NCBI GenBank assembly: GCA_025356095.1
Contig: JANXUR010000115.1
Coordinates: forward strand, 1-40,900
DNA: 40,900 nt
Direction of reading: 5' to 3'
DNA from: Acidobacteriaceae bacterium
Lineage (GTDB): Bacteria; Acidobacteriota; Terriglobia; Terriglobales; Acidobacteriaceae
The translations under genes and the position numbers were made by a program. Positions within the stretch are counted from its first letter, which is position 1. Each line of letters begins with the position of its first letter. Below the pieces are notes generated by a model that saw nothing but the letters and a program-made list of their open reading frames with translations, made no database searches and was not told the origin of the DNA. This document shows positions 7,505-17,386 of this stretch, one piece after another.

Positions 7505-8344
7505 ATGAAACAACTCTTGATTTCGGCCATCGGCTTCGCGTTCTTCGCTGTGGCATCGGCCCCGGCCCAGAGTGGGTGCAGCGGTCGCACCCCGACCTCG
7601 ACCGCCGTCTCGCAGGCGAAAGAGACGCAGGATGCACCTGCCCGGCGACCGCCCCAAGCCAAGAGCAAGGCCGAACTGGATGACTACAACGCGGCCAACG
7701 CAGCCAGCGACCTCGCGGTAGTGGAGAAGTCCGCCACCGATTTCGCCGCGAAGTACCCCGCCAGCGAACTGCGCATTCTGCTCTATAAGAGCGCCATGCG
7801 AAAGGCGCAAGCTGCCGGCAACGGCGCCAAAACTGAAGCCTTCGCAGGCAAAGTGCAGGAACTGGACACAGACGACCCGGAAGCACTGGTGAATTTAGCC
7901 ACTGCGATCGTGGAGCGCAGTCAGGCGGGCGATTTGGATTTTGATCAGCAGATGGCCGAAGCCACCAAACTTGCCACCCGCGCTACCGAAACCGTGGACA
8001 CCGATATTGTTCCCCCTGCCGGCGCGCCACCCGCGCAAGTGGAAGCTTACCGCAGCTTTCTGCGCTCCAGCGCTTGGGGCATCCTTGGTACGATTGCCTA
8101 CAATCAAAACAAATTTGCCGACGCCGAGAAGGGCTTGACCAAAGCCATTGATGCCTTTCCCGATCAAGCAGATCCGGTGACTGTAGTCCGGCTGGCGTTG
8201 GCGCTTGACAAGCAGGAGAAGTACGCAGCCGCGCTGGTACAGGCGGATAAAGCGGTCGCGTTGACGCAGGCGGGCAATCCTGTGGGCGACGCCGCCCGCT
8301 CCGAGCAGTCGCGCCTGCAACAATTGTTGAACAAGAAGAAGTAA
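7505..8344 (+). CDS. Exported tetratricopeptide-repeat protein
   Basis: 279 residues; AGGAGG lies 8 nt before the ATG. The signal peptide is MKQLLISAIGFAFFAVASA with cleavage near PAQ. It is followed by a Thr/Pro-rich linker and Ala-rich helix pairs typical of TPRs, for example WGILGTIAYNQNKFADAEKG at about residues 198-217 and VVRLALALDKQEKYAAAL at about 228-245. TPR domains mediate protein contacts, often in envelope complexes; no enzyme motif is visible. It follows another exported TPR protein and lies 40 nt ahead of the RNase III gene. Confidence 0.8.
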   Translation: MKQLLISAIGFAFFAVASAPAQSGCSGRTPTSTAVSQAKETQDAPARRPPQAKSKAELDDYNAANAASDLAVVEKSATDFAAKYPASELRILLYKSAMRKAQAAGNGAKTEAFAGKVQELDTDDPEALVNLATAIVERSQAGDLDFDQQMAEATKLATRATETVDTDIVPPAGAPPAQVEAYRSFLRSSAWGILGTIAYNQNKFADAEKGLTKAIDAFPDQADPVTVVRLALALDKQEKYAAALVQADKAVALTQAGNPVGDAARSEQSRLQQLLNKKK

Positions 8345-8384
8345 AGTAAAAAGGTGTGGGCAGCCTTGGGGCTTCCCGATTCGT

Positions 8385-9287
8385 ATGCCGGCGACCCAAC
8401 TTTCTCATCTCGAAGACGCTCTCGACTACGACTTCTCCAACCGTGAGTTGCTGGAGCTTGCCGTCACTCACAGCTCATCGGTGAGCGATGCGGAGCGCAG
8501 TGCTGAGACGGCGGACTCTCCGCCCTTAGACAACGAAAAGCTGGAATTTTTGGGCGACGCCGTGTTGAGTCTGGTGATTGGCCACGAGATTTTCGAGCGC
8601 TTTCCGGCCTATCGGGAAGGCCAGCTTTCCAAGCTGCGAGCGCACCTGGTTAGCCGGTCGCATCTGGTGCGGGTTGCCCGCCGCCTGAATCTGGGTGCGT
8701 ACCTGCGACTGGGGCGCGGCGAAGACCGCAACGGTGGCCGCGAAAAGGCTGCCCTGCTGGTGGACGCGCTGGAAGCAGTGCTGGGCGCGATTTTTTTGGA
8801 TGGCGGCTTGGCATCGGTACGGCCCGTCATCGTGGTGGAAGTGCTGGAACCGGAACTGGCGAATATGCAGGTACAAGGCAGAGACGACCTGCCCATTACT
8901 GACTTCAAGTCTGCCTTGCAAGAAGCGGCGCAGGCTGCCGGACGTGCCAAAGTGGTTTACAGTCTGGTTGAGCAGTCTGGCCCCGAGCACAACAAATTAT
9001 TTACGGTAGATGTAAGCCTGCGGCGTGACATGTCTGACTCCAGCCTCAGCTACCGGGGCAGCGGCTCAACCAAGAAACACGCGGAGCAGGAAGCTGCCCG
9101 GCTAGCCCTAACTGCTTTGTTTCCATTGCGAGTCTCGCAATCCGGTGCTATGGTTCCATCAGACGCCTACGGCAACGTGAGCCTCAGCACCAACACCTTA
9201 AGCTTAGAGCCGACCGACAACACCACCAGCACCAACAGTACGGAAGGTGACATCACGATCGAGACTTTGTTGAACACTTTGGAGTGA
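8385..9287 (+). CDS. rnc: Ribonuclease III
   Basis: 300 residues. RNase III cleaves double-stranded RNA in rRNA maturation and mRNA decay. The signature NEKLEFLGDAV is at residues 50-60. The acidic metal-binding residues are E54, D58, D127 and E130 (the latter in LVDALEAVLGAIFLDGG). The double-stranded RNA-binding domain spans about 172-246 (DFKSALQEAAQAAGRAKVVY, then GSGSTKKHAEQEAARLAL). After it comes a Ser/Thr/Asn-rich tail of about 50 residues that usual 220-240-residue enzymes lack; it looks disordered. The signal peptidase gene follows on the same strand. Confidence 0.96.
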   Translation: MPATQLSHLEDALDYDFSNRELLELAVTHSSSVSDAERSAETADSPPLDNEKLEFLGDAVLSLVIGHEIFERFPAYREGQLSKLRAHLVSRSHLVRVARRLNLGAYLRLGRGEDRNGGREKAALLVDALEAVLGAIFLDGGLASVRPVIVVEVLEPELANMQVQGRDDLPITDFKSALQEAAQAAGRAKVVYSLVEQSGPEHNKLFTVDVSLRRDMSDSSLSYRGSGSTKKHAEQEAARLALTALFPLRVSQSGAMVPSDAYGNVSLSTNTLSLEPTDNTTSTNSTEGDITIETLLNTLE

Positions 9288-9328
9288 GACCCTAAGTCGC
9301 AGAACGGCGTCTAACGTTTCAGAGTGTG

Positions 9329-9380
9329 AATCAAGCAAGCTAATGAAGCAAGCTAATGAAGCAAGCTAGTGAAGCAAGCT
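9329..9380 (+). repeat. Four tandem 13-bp repeats overlapping the lepB start
   Basis: Units at 9329, 9342, 9355 and 9368, consensus AATGAAGCAAGCT. Each of the last three carries a potential start codon (ATG, ATG, GTG), but 13 is not a multiple of 3, so each lies in a different frame. Only the last unit (GTG at 9369) and the following ATG (9381) are in frame with the signal peptidase. Confidence 0.9.
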
Positions 9381-10235
9381 ATGGATCCCCTAGTCGCCCT
9401 ATCCCCGGAAGCCGAACCCGCAGTGCAATCTTCGCAGGCGGCGCAGTCGGTGCAGGCAGAAGATCATCCCATCCCGGCCGCGGCCCCGAAGCGTCGCAGC
9501 CGGGCACCCGAGCCGCTTTCAGCCAGCCTTCAGTCTCTGCTAGGCACGGTTGTGATTGCCGTCTTCGTTATCACCTTCGTAGTGCAAGCCTTCCAGATCC
9601 CCTCTGAGTCCATGGAAAACACCCTGCTTATCGGCGACTATGTGCTGGTGGATAAGATGCACTACGGCGGCGACGGCGCACACTTGGGGGCAGTCTTGCC
9701 CTACCGCGACATTCACCGCGGCGACGTGATCGTCTTTCGCTACCCGGTGCATCCTAGCGAACACTTTGTAAAACGCGTCGTTGGCGTGCAAGGCGACCGC
9801 ATACGGCTGGTGGAGAAACAGGTGTATGTCAACGGAGTCCCCTTGCGCGAGCCTTACGTGCAGCATCTGGAAAACAACTCCGACGCCTGGCGGGACAACT
9901 TTCCCCGGCTCGACTTCGGCGCTTCCGGCGTGAATGCCAACTGGTATCAGGAGATGGCCGGTCTGGTGCGCAACGGCCAGCTCGTCGTGCCCGAAGGCCA
10001 TTATTTTGTGATGGGCGACAACCGCGACCAGAGTTCCGATAGCCGCTACTGGGGCTTCGTGCCCCGCGAAAACGTCGTCGGCCGCCCCCTGCTGGTTTAC
10101 TGGTCATTGCGCAAACTGGATGACGATGACCCGCCCGCACAAACTCTGGCTGACAAGCTCATGCACCTGGCCTACGTCATCATCAAGATTCCCGAGACCG
10201 CCCGCTGGGAACGCGCGCTGCGCCTGATCCGCTAG
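9369..10235 (+). CDS. lepB: Signal peptidase I (first copy)
   Basis: 288 residues from the GTG at 9369, or 284 from the ATG at 9381, which is equally plausible. The first about 50 residues are Ala/Pro-rich and cytoplasmic. One membrane helix lies at about 56-76 (SLLGTVVIAVFVITFVVQAF). The catalytic serine S81 sits in IPSESMENTL and the general base K135 in HFVKRVVGVQGDRI. The box GHYFVMGDNRDQSSDSRYWG closes the peptidase fold. A spacer insert around residues 160-200 is shared with the second copy. The enzyme cleaves signal peptides of exported proteins at the outer face of the inner membrane. It follows rnc by 81 nt, most of which is a 13-bp tandem repeat. Confidence 0.95.
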   Translation: MKQAMDPLVALSPEAEPAVQSSQAAQSVQAEDHPIPAAAPKRRSRAPEPLSASLQSLLGTVVIAVFVITFVVQAFQIPSESMENTLLIGDYVLVDKMHYGGDGAHLGAVLPYRDIHRGDVIVFRYPVHPSEHFVKRVVGVQGDRIRLVEKQVYVNGVPLREPYVQHLENNSDAWRDNFPRLDFGASGVNANWYQEMAGLVRNGQLVVPEGHYFVMGDNRDQSSDSRYWGFVPRENVVGRPLLVYWSLRKLDDDDPPAQTLADKLMHLAYVIIKIPETARWERALRLIR

Positions 10236-10246
10236 CCCAATCTTCT

Positions 10247-11677
10247 CTACATCACCCGGAAGGGTAGATTGCTGGTCAACGTACCGCTGGGCGTGACCAC
10301 TACCACGCTGCCCGTTGTCGCGCCCGCCGGAACCGTCGCCGTAATCTGCGTCGCCGAAACCACCTGAAAGCTGGCAGGCGTACCGTTGAAGGTGACGCTG
10401 CTTGCCCCCGTCAGGTTTGTGCTCAGGATTATGATCTTCGTGCCCACCTTGCGCGAGGTGGGCAACGTGGTGACGAACGGGGCGAGGCCTAGATCAATGC
10501 TGAAGACCGTTCCGGTGTTGTTGTTCCCGCCGAGCGTCGTCGTACCATACAGCTTGCCGTCGGTGGCTTGAAAAAGTCCAGCAAAGGGGTCGCACCCGTT
10601 GTCAAAGAGCGAAGTAATGACGTTTTCTTTGGAAAGCTCGAAGACGTTACCACCGAAATGGACCATTGTGCTTGTGCCGTAGAAGTTGCCATCGGTGGCC
10701 TGTATCAGCGGCGCATAGGCCAATTCGCCGGTTAACGGCTGGAACTCATGGCTGGAGAATTCGCCCTTCGGAGTAACGCGGAAGGTGGTACCACACCCGT
10801 TCCCGCAACTGAAAGAACCGCCGTAGAGGGCGGTACCGTAAAAGTTGCCGTCGCTTGCGAGAACGAGAGGGCCATTCGGCTCACTGCCGTCGCTGGTTCC
10901 GTTGAAGTTGTGCAGTGTCGTTAGCTTACCTGTAGGTGACAGCTTGAATGCTGTTCCGTTGCCTAGTGCACCGCCCAGACCTGTTACGCCATAGAGGTTG
11001 CCATCATTGCCTGCGGTCAAACTCTTGGGCACGGAACCATCGGGACAACCCTGCTGGGCGCAGAAGTTGTAAATCGTGGAGAATTGCCCCTGCAAAGTGA
11101 CCTTGAACATGGCACCGACGCCGTTCGCTCCTCCGTAAGCCGCGCCATAAAGAGCACCGCCATTGACCTGCACGAGAGTTGTTGCCGGATAGCTTCCGTC
11201 AGAACCAGCAAAGCTATGCACAACACTATATTGTCCGCTGGCGGTAAGCTTGAAAATCACGCCGAGATTGTGCGCACCGCCAAATGTAGCAGTTCCGTAA
11301 AAATTACCATCGGTTGCCAACACCAATGCGCCAATGGGGAGACCGCCTGCTGCGCAACTTCCCTGTGGGCAAAAGGTGTATATAGTCGAAATGACGCCAG
11401 CGGTGGTCAACTTGTAGATGGTTCCGCAACCAATACCGTTGTTACAGAAGTCGTTTCCACCGATATCCGTCATACCGTATAGTTGACCGTCTAACCCCTG
11501 TACGAGCGGCCCCGAGGGGAAACTACCTTGGAGAAAGCTGGCCAATACTGTGTAAGTTTGAGCCGAAGCTACCGCTCCGCCTTGCAGTAAGTGCATAAGA
11601 ATGGAGGCGGCGATGGCGAGCACGGGCAACGTCTTTCGCCCATGCATTTTTTTTATTAATCTCTGCGTCATTTTCAT
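10247..11677 (-). CDS. Secreted GloVer tandem-repeat protein with IPT/TIG-like C-terminus
   Basis: 476 residues with the ATG at 11677, chosen because CAGGAG lies just upstream and a signal peptide follows (LPVLAIAASILMHLLQGG, cleavage near ASAQ). The body has about seven copies of a roughly 50-residue beta repeat with the core DGNFYGTxxxGG...GTxFKLTxxGxxxxxxxF, the GloVer repeat (TIGR03803-like) common in Acidobacteriota exported proteins. The last about 85 residues (from APFVTTLPTSRKVG) look like an IPT/TIG immunoglobulin-like domain. It is convergent with lepB (11-nt gap) and lies 41 nt downstream of another exported protein on the same strand. Surface or extracellular binding is likely; the ligand is unknown. 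Confidence 0.88.
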   Translation of the reverse strand: MKMTQRLIKKMHGRKTLPVLAIAASILMHLLQGGAVASAQTYTVLASFLQGSFPSGPLVQGLDGQLYGMTDIGGNDFCNNGIGCGTIYKLTTAGVISTIYTFCPQGSCAAGGLPIGALVLATDGNFYGTATFGGAHNLGVIFKLTASGQYSVVHSFAGSDGSYPATTLVQVNGGALYGAAYGGANGVGAMFKVTLQGQFSTIYNFCAQQGCPDGSVPKSLTAGNDGNLYGVTGLGGALGNGTAFKLSPTGKLTTLHNFNGTSDGSEPNGPLVLASDGNFYGTALYGGSFSCGNGCGTTFRVTPKGEFSSHEFQPLTGELAYAPLIQATDGNFYGTSTMVHFGGNVFELSKENVITSLFDNGCDPFAGLFQATDGKLYGTTTLGGNNNTGTVFSIDLGLAPFVTTLPTSRKVGTKIIILSTNLTGASSVTFNGTPASFQVVSATQITATVPAGATTGSVVVVTPSGTLTSNLPFRVM

Positions 11678-11718
11678 AGAGTGTGACTCCTGGATGAAAA
11701 GGGTGGGGCAAACCCGCA

Positions 11719-12908
11719 CTACTGTAACTGAATAGTAACATTGACGTTTGAAATTGAAGCCGAGGTTAGCAGTAGGCGGATTGAGTACTTTTGTCCTGAA
11801 GTTATCGTAGTGGAAGTTGGGTCGGTGCACTGTGTACCCGTCGCAGTGCAATTTAGTGTCTGCACATTGTTAACGAAGAGAGCAATAGTGACGCTACCAG
11901 TGAAAGCAGTGTAGTTGACATACATATTCTTCAGAGTGTACGTGCCTGTTCCTTGAAAGGGTAAACTGAACTCACCAGCACCGGTGTTGTTGCAACCGCC
12001 ACCATTCACATAGCCCGTGCCGCTTCCACTTCCCGACGATCCCGTGCAACTAAACTGGAGCACCTGCCCTTGAGCCGCTGCTCCTGACACGCTAGCCTCA
12101 GGAACGAGATCCACGAGGTGCAGGTTTGCGCCGATGCCGCTGTAATCACCGACCTCAATACCGACTGACTCCCCTATTGGGCACGGCGTAGTCCCGTTGC
12201 TTATTACGTAGGCAGCATTGGCGTCGTCTTTACACACAAAGTTTCCCGGATTAAAAGGCAGCCCTGTATAACCGGTGACGCTAAGAATCGGCACGCGTCC
12301 GTACCGAATGGGGACGACGGACACACCCGGAGATCCCTGCTGGATTGAGTTAAAGACACCGATCCAATTTTCCGCCGCGCCGGTTGTTGTGCAGTTTGTG
12401 GCAGTCTGCGGCGAGCTCGCGCCCCCGGGGCAGGCGAGAAGGCCGGGAGTGGGAGGAGTGCTGTCGGCCGTCGACATGGATATGTAGCCTTGAAGTATTT
12501 GTAATGCCCCTTCCTGAGCGTCTGTGCTACTCAAGGACAATGCCGTCAAAAGACCAGGTTGAACCGTAATTGACCCAGCCCTTGGCGTGCCAGCCGATCC
12601 GGTCGCTGTAGTTTTCTGACCCGTAAATGTTGCAAGCACTAGAGACAAATCTGCAGTATTCGTCGGTGCTGGCCCAACCGTCATCTGGCCTGGGGCAGCC
12701 AAGTTAATTGCTTTCGGGAACATCATGGTTATGTTGCCGGTCGAATTGGCCAATGACCCCGTAGGCCGGGACCAAGTGAATATATCCTGCGCATTGCTGC
12801 CCTGACTGTTTGCCACAGAAACCTGGGCGATCCAGCAATCGGCATTGGTCGCCGCAGAGGCACCGATGATGGCTTGCGCGCAAATCCGTAACTGAGGGGA
12901 ATTCACAT

Positions 12909-12912
<4 letters not shown>
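11719..12912 (-). CDS. Exported protein, C-terminal part of a frame-disrupted gene
   Basis: 397 residues from the GTG at 12912. The same frame is open upstream to about 13107 and reads as convincing protein (PNTPLQIINQANTGGGGTLP, then ALAASGFGGIDILQNAAATG), so this start is an artefact of a frame change. The product is Ser/Thr/Gly-rich, beta-type, with several Cys and a final beta-sandwich-like part (NMYVNYTAFTGSVTIALFVN, cut). I do not recognise the family. The preceding ORF at 12909-13388 supplies the missing N-terminus. It precedes the GloVer protein by 41 nt. Confidence 0.7.
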
Positions 12913-13416
<504 letters not shown>

Positions 13417-13658
13417 TAGAACACCTCTACTACACAACAGGCGTTTGGTCGGTTCGCAAATAGGGGGACTCTTTGCAGCCACTAGCGTGAGGTTACTCCC
13501 GATCCGAGCCATTTGCAACACAATTCGCAAAAAAATTAGCAAGCTTAACCGGCCCGCTCGCTGCCTCTTACGCGTCGTTCTGGCCGCGCGCCCGGTTCAC
13601 TGATATCTTTTAAAGGCACTCCATATTCGCCGCAAGGCGACAGGGCTCCGATATTCTT

Positions 13659-14438
13659 ATGGCCAATTCCGATGTCCGCAACCCGAACCCAGCCGCCGCC
13701 CCGCCGCAGTCCGAGACCATGGTGGAGTTCCTCGCCTCCATCGCCAACATTCTGGTCAGCGGACTGTTCATCATCACCTTCATCATGCAGGCGTTTGAGA
13801 TTCCTTCCAGCTCCATGGAAGATACCCTGCTGATCGGTGACCACCTGTTTGTGAACCGCGAGCAGTTTGCGCCGCCAACTAGCTTGCTGCGCAGTCTGTT
13901 GCCCTACAGCGACCCCAAGCGCGGCGATGTCGTCGTCTTCGTCTCGGTGGAGGGCACCGGCATCTACATCGTCAAGCGCATCATCGGCGTGCCCGGCGAC
14001 AAGATCCACCTGCGCAACGGCGACCTTTACCGCAACGGCGAGAAGATCGACGAGCCCTTCGTGATCCACAAGGTGAAGGACGACTATCCCTACCGCGACA
14101 ACTTCCCGCTATATCCACCCAGCGACGCGGCACAACTCAACCCTACTTGGGCAGCGGTGCAGCGCTCGTTTGTTGATGGCAATGACATTGTCGTGCCGCC
14201 GAACTCTTACTTTGGCATGGGGGACAATCGCGATCAGAGCTACGATAGCCGCTTCTGGGGATTTATTCCGCGGGAAAATGTGGTCGGCAAACCCATGTTT
14301 ATTTACTGGTCGTTTGAGACCTCGGGCGAACAGGTGAACAAACGCACTATGGCCGACCGCGTCCAATGGTTCGGCACCATCCTGTTTCACTTTTTCGACC
14401 GCACCCGTTGGAGCCGCACGCTAATGGGGGTGCGGTGA
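13659..14438 (+). CDS. Signal peptidase I (second copy)
   Basis: 259 residues from the ATG at 13659. The membrane helix is at about residues 24-45 (FLASIANILVSGLFIITFIM), the catalytic serine S52 in IPSSSMEDTL, the lysine K106 in YIVKRIIGVPGDKI, and the closing box SYFGMGDNRDQSYDSRFWG. It is clearly paralogous to the copy at 9369-10235, with the same insert, but has a shorter N-terminus. The two copies bracket a block of secreted proteins. Its stop overlaps the GTG start of the AsmA-like gene, so the two are coupled. Confidence 0.94.
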   Translation: MANSDVRNPNPAAAPPQSETMVEFLASIANILVSGLFIITFIMQAFEIPSSSMEDTLLIGDHLFVNREQFAPPTSLLRSLLPYSDPKRGDVVVFVSVEGTGIYIVKRIIGVPGDKIHLRNGDLYRNGEKIDEPFVIHKVKDDYPYRDNFPLYPPSDAAQLNPTWAAVQRSFVDGNDIVVPPNSYFGMGDNRDQSYDSRFWGFIPRENVVGKPMFIYWSFETSGEQVNKRTMADRVQWFGTILFHFFDRTRWSRTLMGVR

Positions 14439-16672
14439 GTATTGCCCGGCCCCGGCGGCGTCATACGAAATGGTGGATCGGCGGCGCGATCCTCGTTCTG
14501 GCTTTGTTGTACTTTATCCGGCCGGGTGCCGATCGCCTGCGCGAATCCATCACCGGGGAACTTAGCAAAGCCTTAGGACGCCCGGTGACCGCGGGCAGCG
14601 TGTCGCTGCGCTTTTTGCCCCAGCCCGGCTTTGATCTGGAGAATTTTTCTGTCGCGGAAGACCCAGCCTTTGGCGCAGAGCCGTTGTTGCGGTCGCGAGC
14701 CGTTTCCGCCAATCTCAGCTTGAGCACACTCTGGCGGCGTCGGCTGGATATCTCTAGCCTGCACCTGACCGAGCCTAGCTTGAACATGGTGCTCGATCAC
14801 GGCCACTGGAACACCGAGAGCATCCTAAACCGCGCCGCGAAAGCACCAGCCACCCCGACATCGCAGGCCCCCACCGCAGAGAAGCCGCCCTTCCCATACA
14901 TTGACGCCACCGAGGGCCGCATCAACTTCAAACTCGGTGCAGAGAAAAAGCCATGGGTCCTTACCGAGGCGGATTTTTCCGTAGCCCTTACCTCAGACGA
15001 CGCTTGGTATTTGAAAATCGAAGGGCGGCCGCTACGCACCGATCAAGGCCTAAGTGACACCGGTACCCTGCGCGGCAGCGTCACCCTGAAGCGCGGTTCC
15101 AGCCTCGCAGAATCCCCCATCGCGGGTGAATTCCGCTGGCAAGACGGCCAACTCGGCCAGATGTCGCGCCTCTTCACCGGGAGCGACCCCGGTTGGCGCG
15201 GTGCCACCCAACTCAATTTGACCTTCGCCGGTCGAGCCGCCGACCTTGAACTCGCAGCGACTGGCTCCTTAAGCGGCTTCCATCGCTACGACATCGAAGC
15301 TTCCGGAGCACCCACACTCTCCCCACGTTGCTCGGCCAAATACAGTGTGTTGAGCGGTGAGTTGAGTGCGGGATCCTGCACCATGGATCTCGGCGGCAGC
15401 AGCGTTCGACTCAAAGGCGCAGTCACCGGATTGCTTGCCCCCACCAACTACTCCCTGACCATTCACGCGGAAAAAATCCCCGCAAACGCACTGCTCGCCT
15501 TCGCCAAAGTCAGCAAACAGAATGTGCCCCGCGACCTTGCCGCCGAAGGAACGGTGGATTTTTCACTCAGTGCCGACCGCACCCTACCGGCCCGGCCCGT
15601 TTGGGCACTCACCAGCAGCGCCAAGGGACTCACCTTGCACGGGGGCTCGTTGCAGCCCGAGTTGACCCTTGGCGACGTGCCGCTGCTGCAAGGCGTGAGT
15701 GTCACAAACCCCCCGCACGCGAACCAGCCGCCAAAATCGCATCTTCATGGCGCAGCGTCCGGCACAAGCGCTGCGCCCGACGCCTTCACGCTCGGCCCCA
15801 TCAAACTGACTTCCCCAAAAGGCACCGTGCTCGACCTCTCCGGCTCAATGGACGCAAGCCGGTACGCGCTGCACCTGGTCGGCGACAGCACCGTGCAACG
15901 CGCCTTGCAGTGGAGTCACGCGGCGGGCTTTGCCGCGCCGGTCACCTCCGCTGACGGCAATGCCCACATTGACGCGAGCTACAGCGGCGCGTGGGCGGGA
16001 TTCGCCACACCCGTACTCACTGGCACGGCACAGTTGCACTCTGTGACCGCGCAGATTGCTGGTTTGCTGGCTCCGCTGGAAATTGAATCTGCCTACCTGA
16101 CGCTGCTGCCCGGGTCGTTTCATCTGGAAAAGCTGAGCGCCAAGCTCGCTGCAACCCGCTGGAGTGGCTCGGCCGAGCGCGCGCTCGATTGCGGCCAGCC
16201 CGAATCGTGCGCTTATCACTTCGACCTGCACTCCGACCGGCTTGCTGCCACCGATTTGCAGGAGCTACTTCAGCCCGCCTCGCCGAAAAAGCCTTGGTAC
16301 CGCCGCTTCGGCTCCAGTACACCTCCCGCAGCCGACTTGGCTCAACTCCACGCAGAAGGCGCTCTCACCATCGCACATCTGGAACCCGCCGACCCCGGTC
16401 CGTCGCGCCTGACCACCTTGAGTGCCTTCACTGCCAATCTCAGCATCCGCGACGGCAAACTCGCCTTTTCGCAAGGCAAACTCAAGGCCGGAAGCAGCAT
16501 CTATACCATAGAGGGCTCGATGAATGGCAATGGCGAACTCGATGCGCAGGCCACCCACGGGCACGAGGGCCACCACCTCACTGGCAGCATTCTGCAGCCG
16601 CAGTGGGATGCCGCAGCAGCAGCTCCGCCCGCGAAGCCAGCAACGTCTTCGCGCGGCAGCGCCTCCCGATGA
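14435..16672 (+). CDS. AsmA-family envelope protein
   Basis: 745 residues from the GTG at 14435, which overlaps the lepB stop (GTGA). An N-terminal basic stretch is followed by a membrane helix (WWIGGAILVLALLYFI, residues about 11-26). Next comes the AsmA-type start of the periplasmic part: RESITGELSKALGRPVTAGS, FLPQPGFDLENFSVAEDP and SANLSLSTLWRRRLDISSLHL (cut here). The rest is long, beta-rich and repetitive, as in AsmA/TamB-like proteins that bridge the periplasm and affect outer-membrane lipid or protein assembly. The end carries a disordered Ala/Pro/Ser tail. The family is clear from the N-terminal block; a precise role is not. Confidence 0.85.
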   Translation: MSIARPRRRHTKWWIGGAILVLALLYFIRPGADRLRESITGELSKALGRPVTAGSVSLRFLPQPGFDLENFSVAEDPAFGAEPLLRSRAVSANLSLSTLWRRRLDISSLHLTEPSLNMVLDHGHWNTESILNRAAKAPATPTSQAPTAEKPPFPYIDATEGRINFKLGAEKKPWVLTEADFSVALTSDDAWYLKIEGRPLRTDQGLSDTGTLRGSVTLKRGSSLAESPIAGEFRWQDGQLGQMSRLFTGSDPGWRGATQLNLTFAGRAADLELAATGSLSGFHRYDIEASGAPTLSPRCSAKYSVLSGELSAGSCTMDLGGSSVRLKGAVTGLLAPTNYSLTIHAEKIPANALLAFAKVSKQNVPRDLAAEGTVDFSLSADRTLPARPVWALTSSAKGLTLHGGSLQPELTLGDVPLLQGVSVTNPPHANQPPKSHLHGAASGTSAAPDAFTLGPIKLTSPKGTVLDLSGSMDASRYALHLVGDSTVQRALQWSHAAGFAAPVTSADGNAHIDASYSGAWAGFATPVLTGTAQLHSVTAQIAGLLAPLEIESAYLTLLPGSFHLEKLSAKLAATRWSGSAERALDCGQPESCAYHFDLHSDRLAATDLQELLQPASPKKPWYRRFGSSTPPAADLAQLHAEGALTIAHLEPADPGPSRLTTLSAFTANLSIRDGKLAFSQGKLKAGSSIYTIEGSMNGNGELDAQATHGHEGHHLTGSILQPQWDAAAAAPPAKPATSSRGSASR

Positions 16673-16706
16673 GTGCGACGAGTGCAATGAGTGCAATGAG
16701 TGCGAT
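16669..16706 (+). repeat. 9-bp tandem repeat at the asmA 3' end
   Basis: Four units of GAGTGCRAY (GAGTGCGAC, GAGTGCAAT twice, GAGTGCGAT) directly after the AsmA-like stop codon and before the next start. The 9-bp period keeps frame. A tiny ORF could be read through it, but nothing supports translation. Confidence 0.8.
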
Positions 16707-17344
16707 TTGAGGATCCGAATTTGAGCCATCGCTACTCTTTTGCTCTGGTTGCTGCTGCGCTCTTGGTGACCGCCACTGCGATCTTCTGCCTTCGGGCGAG
16801 CGCTCAGGTTCCTGGAGCTTCTGCCTGTTCTACGTCGTCTGTGGCAAGTGCCGCCGACCCGCTTCGCGCCAAGCTCGACGCCCTGCAAGCCAACGGCAAG
16901 CGTGAGCATCCCGACCCGCACCCCACCACCATTGCCGAAGACGATGTCAATGCCCACTTTGCCCAGCCTGATGCCAAACTGCCCCGCGGCGTAAAGTCCG
17001 TGCACTTCACCAGTTCACCCGGCACCATCACCGCCGTCGCGCTCGTGGATTTTGACGAGATTCGCGCTGGCCGCACCCACAACGCGCTACTCAATTTGTT
17101 TCAAGGACGCCACGAGGTCACCGCCATGGCCCGCGCCAGCGGCGCACGCTTTTACGGTGAGGTGGATATCGTCTCCGTCTTGCTGGATGGCGTGGAGGTG
17201 CCGCGCTTTTTGTTGGAGCTTTTCGTCCAGAAGTTCGTCACTCCCAAATATCCCGGTGTGGGGCTCGAAACCCGCTTCGTGATGCCCGCCCGCGTAGAAA
17301 ACGCAATCGTCGGCCACCATCGCCTCACCCTCATCCAGCGCTAG
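16700..17344 (+). CDS. Exported protein of unknown function
   Basis: 214 residues from the GTG at 16700. The TTG at 16721 is the better start because GAGG lies 8 nt upstream and the signal peptide begins right after it (RYSFALVAAALLVTATAIFC, cleavage near ASAQ). The mature part is about 180 residues with no motif I recognise. It contains EDDVNAHF, a beta-rich centre (VHFTSSPGTITAVALVDFDE) and FLLELFVQKFVTPKYPGVGL near the end. It follows the AsmA-like gene by about 50 nt and is probably a periplasmic partner or an independent envelope protein. Confidence 0.75.
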   Translation: MRFEDPNLSHRYSFALVAAALLVTATAIFCLRASAQVPGASACSTSSVASAADPLRAKLDALQANGKREHPDPHPTTIAEDDVNAHFAQPDAKLPRGVKSVHFTSSPGTITAVALVDFDEIRAGRTHNALLNLFQGRHEVTAMARASGARFYGEVDIVSVLLDGVEVPRFLLELFVQKFVTPKYPGVGLETRFVMPARVENAIVGHHRLTLIQR

Positions 17345-17386
17345 CCGAGGCATTTTCGCTCTGCGTGGTAAACTTCTAGCTCCGGC

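Noticed and set aside
16669-16710. Mini-ORF MSATSAMSAMSAI through the 9-bp repeat
   Set aside because: It is entirely repeat sequence, 13 codons long, with no independent sign of translation.
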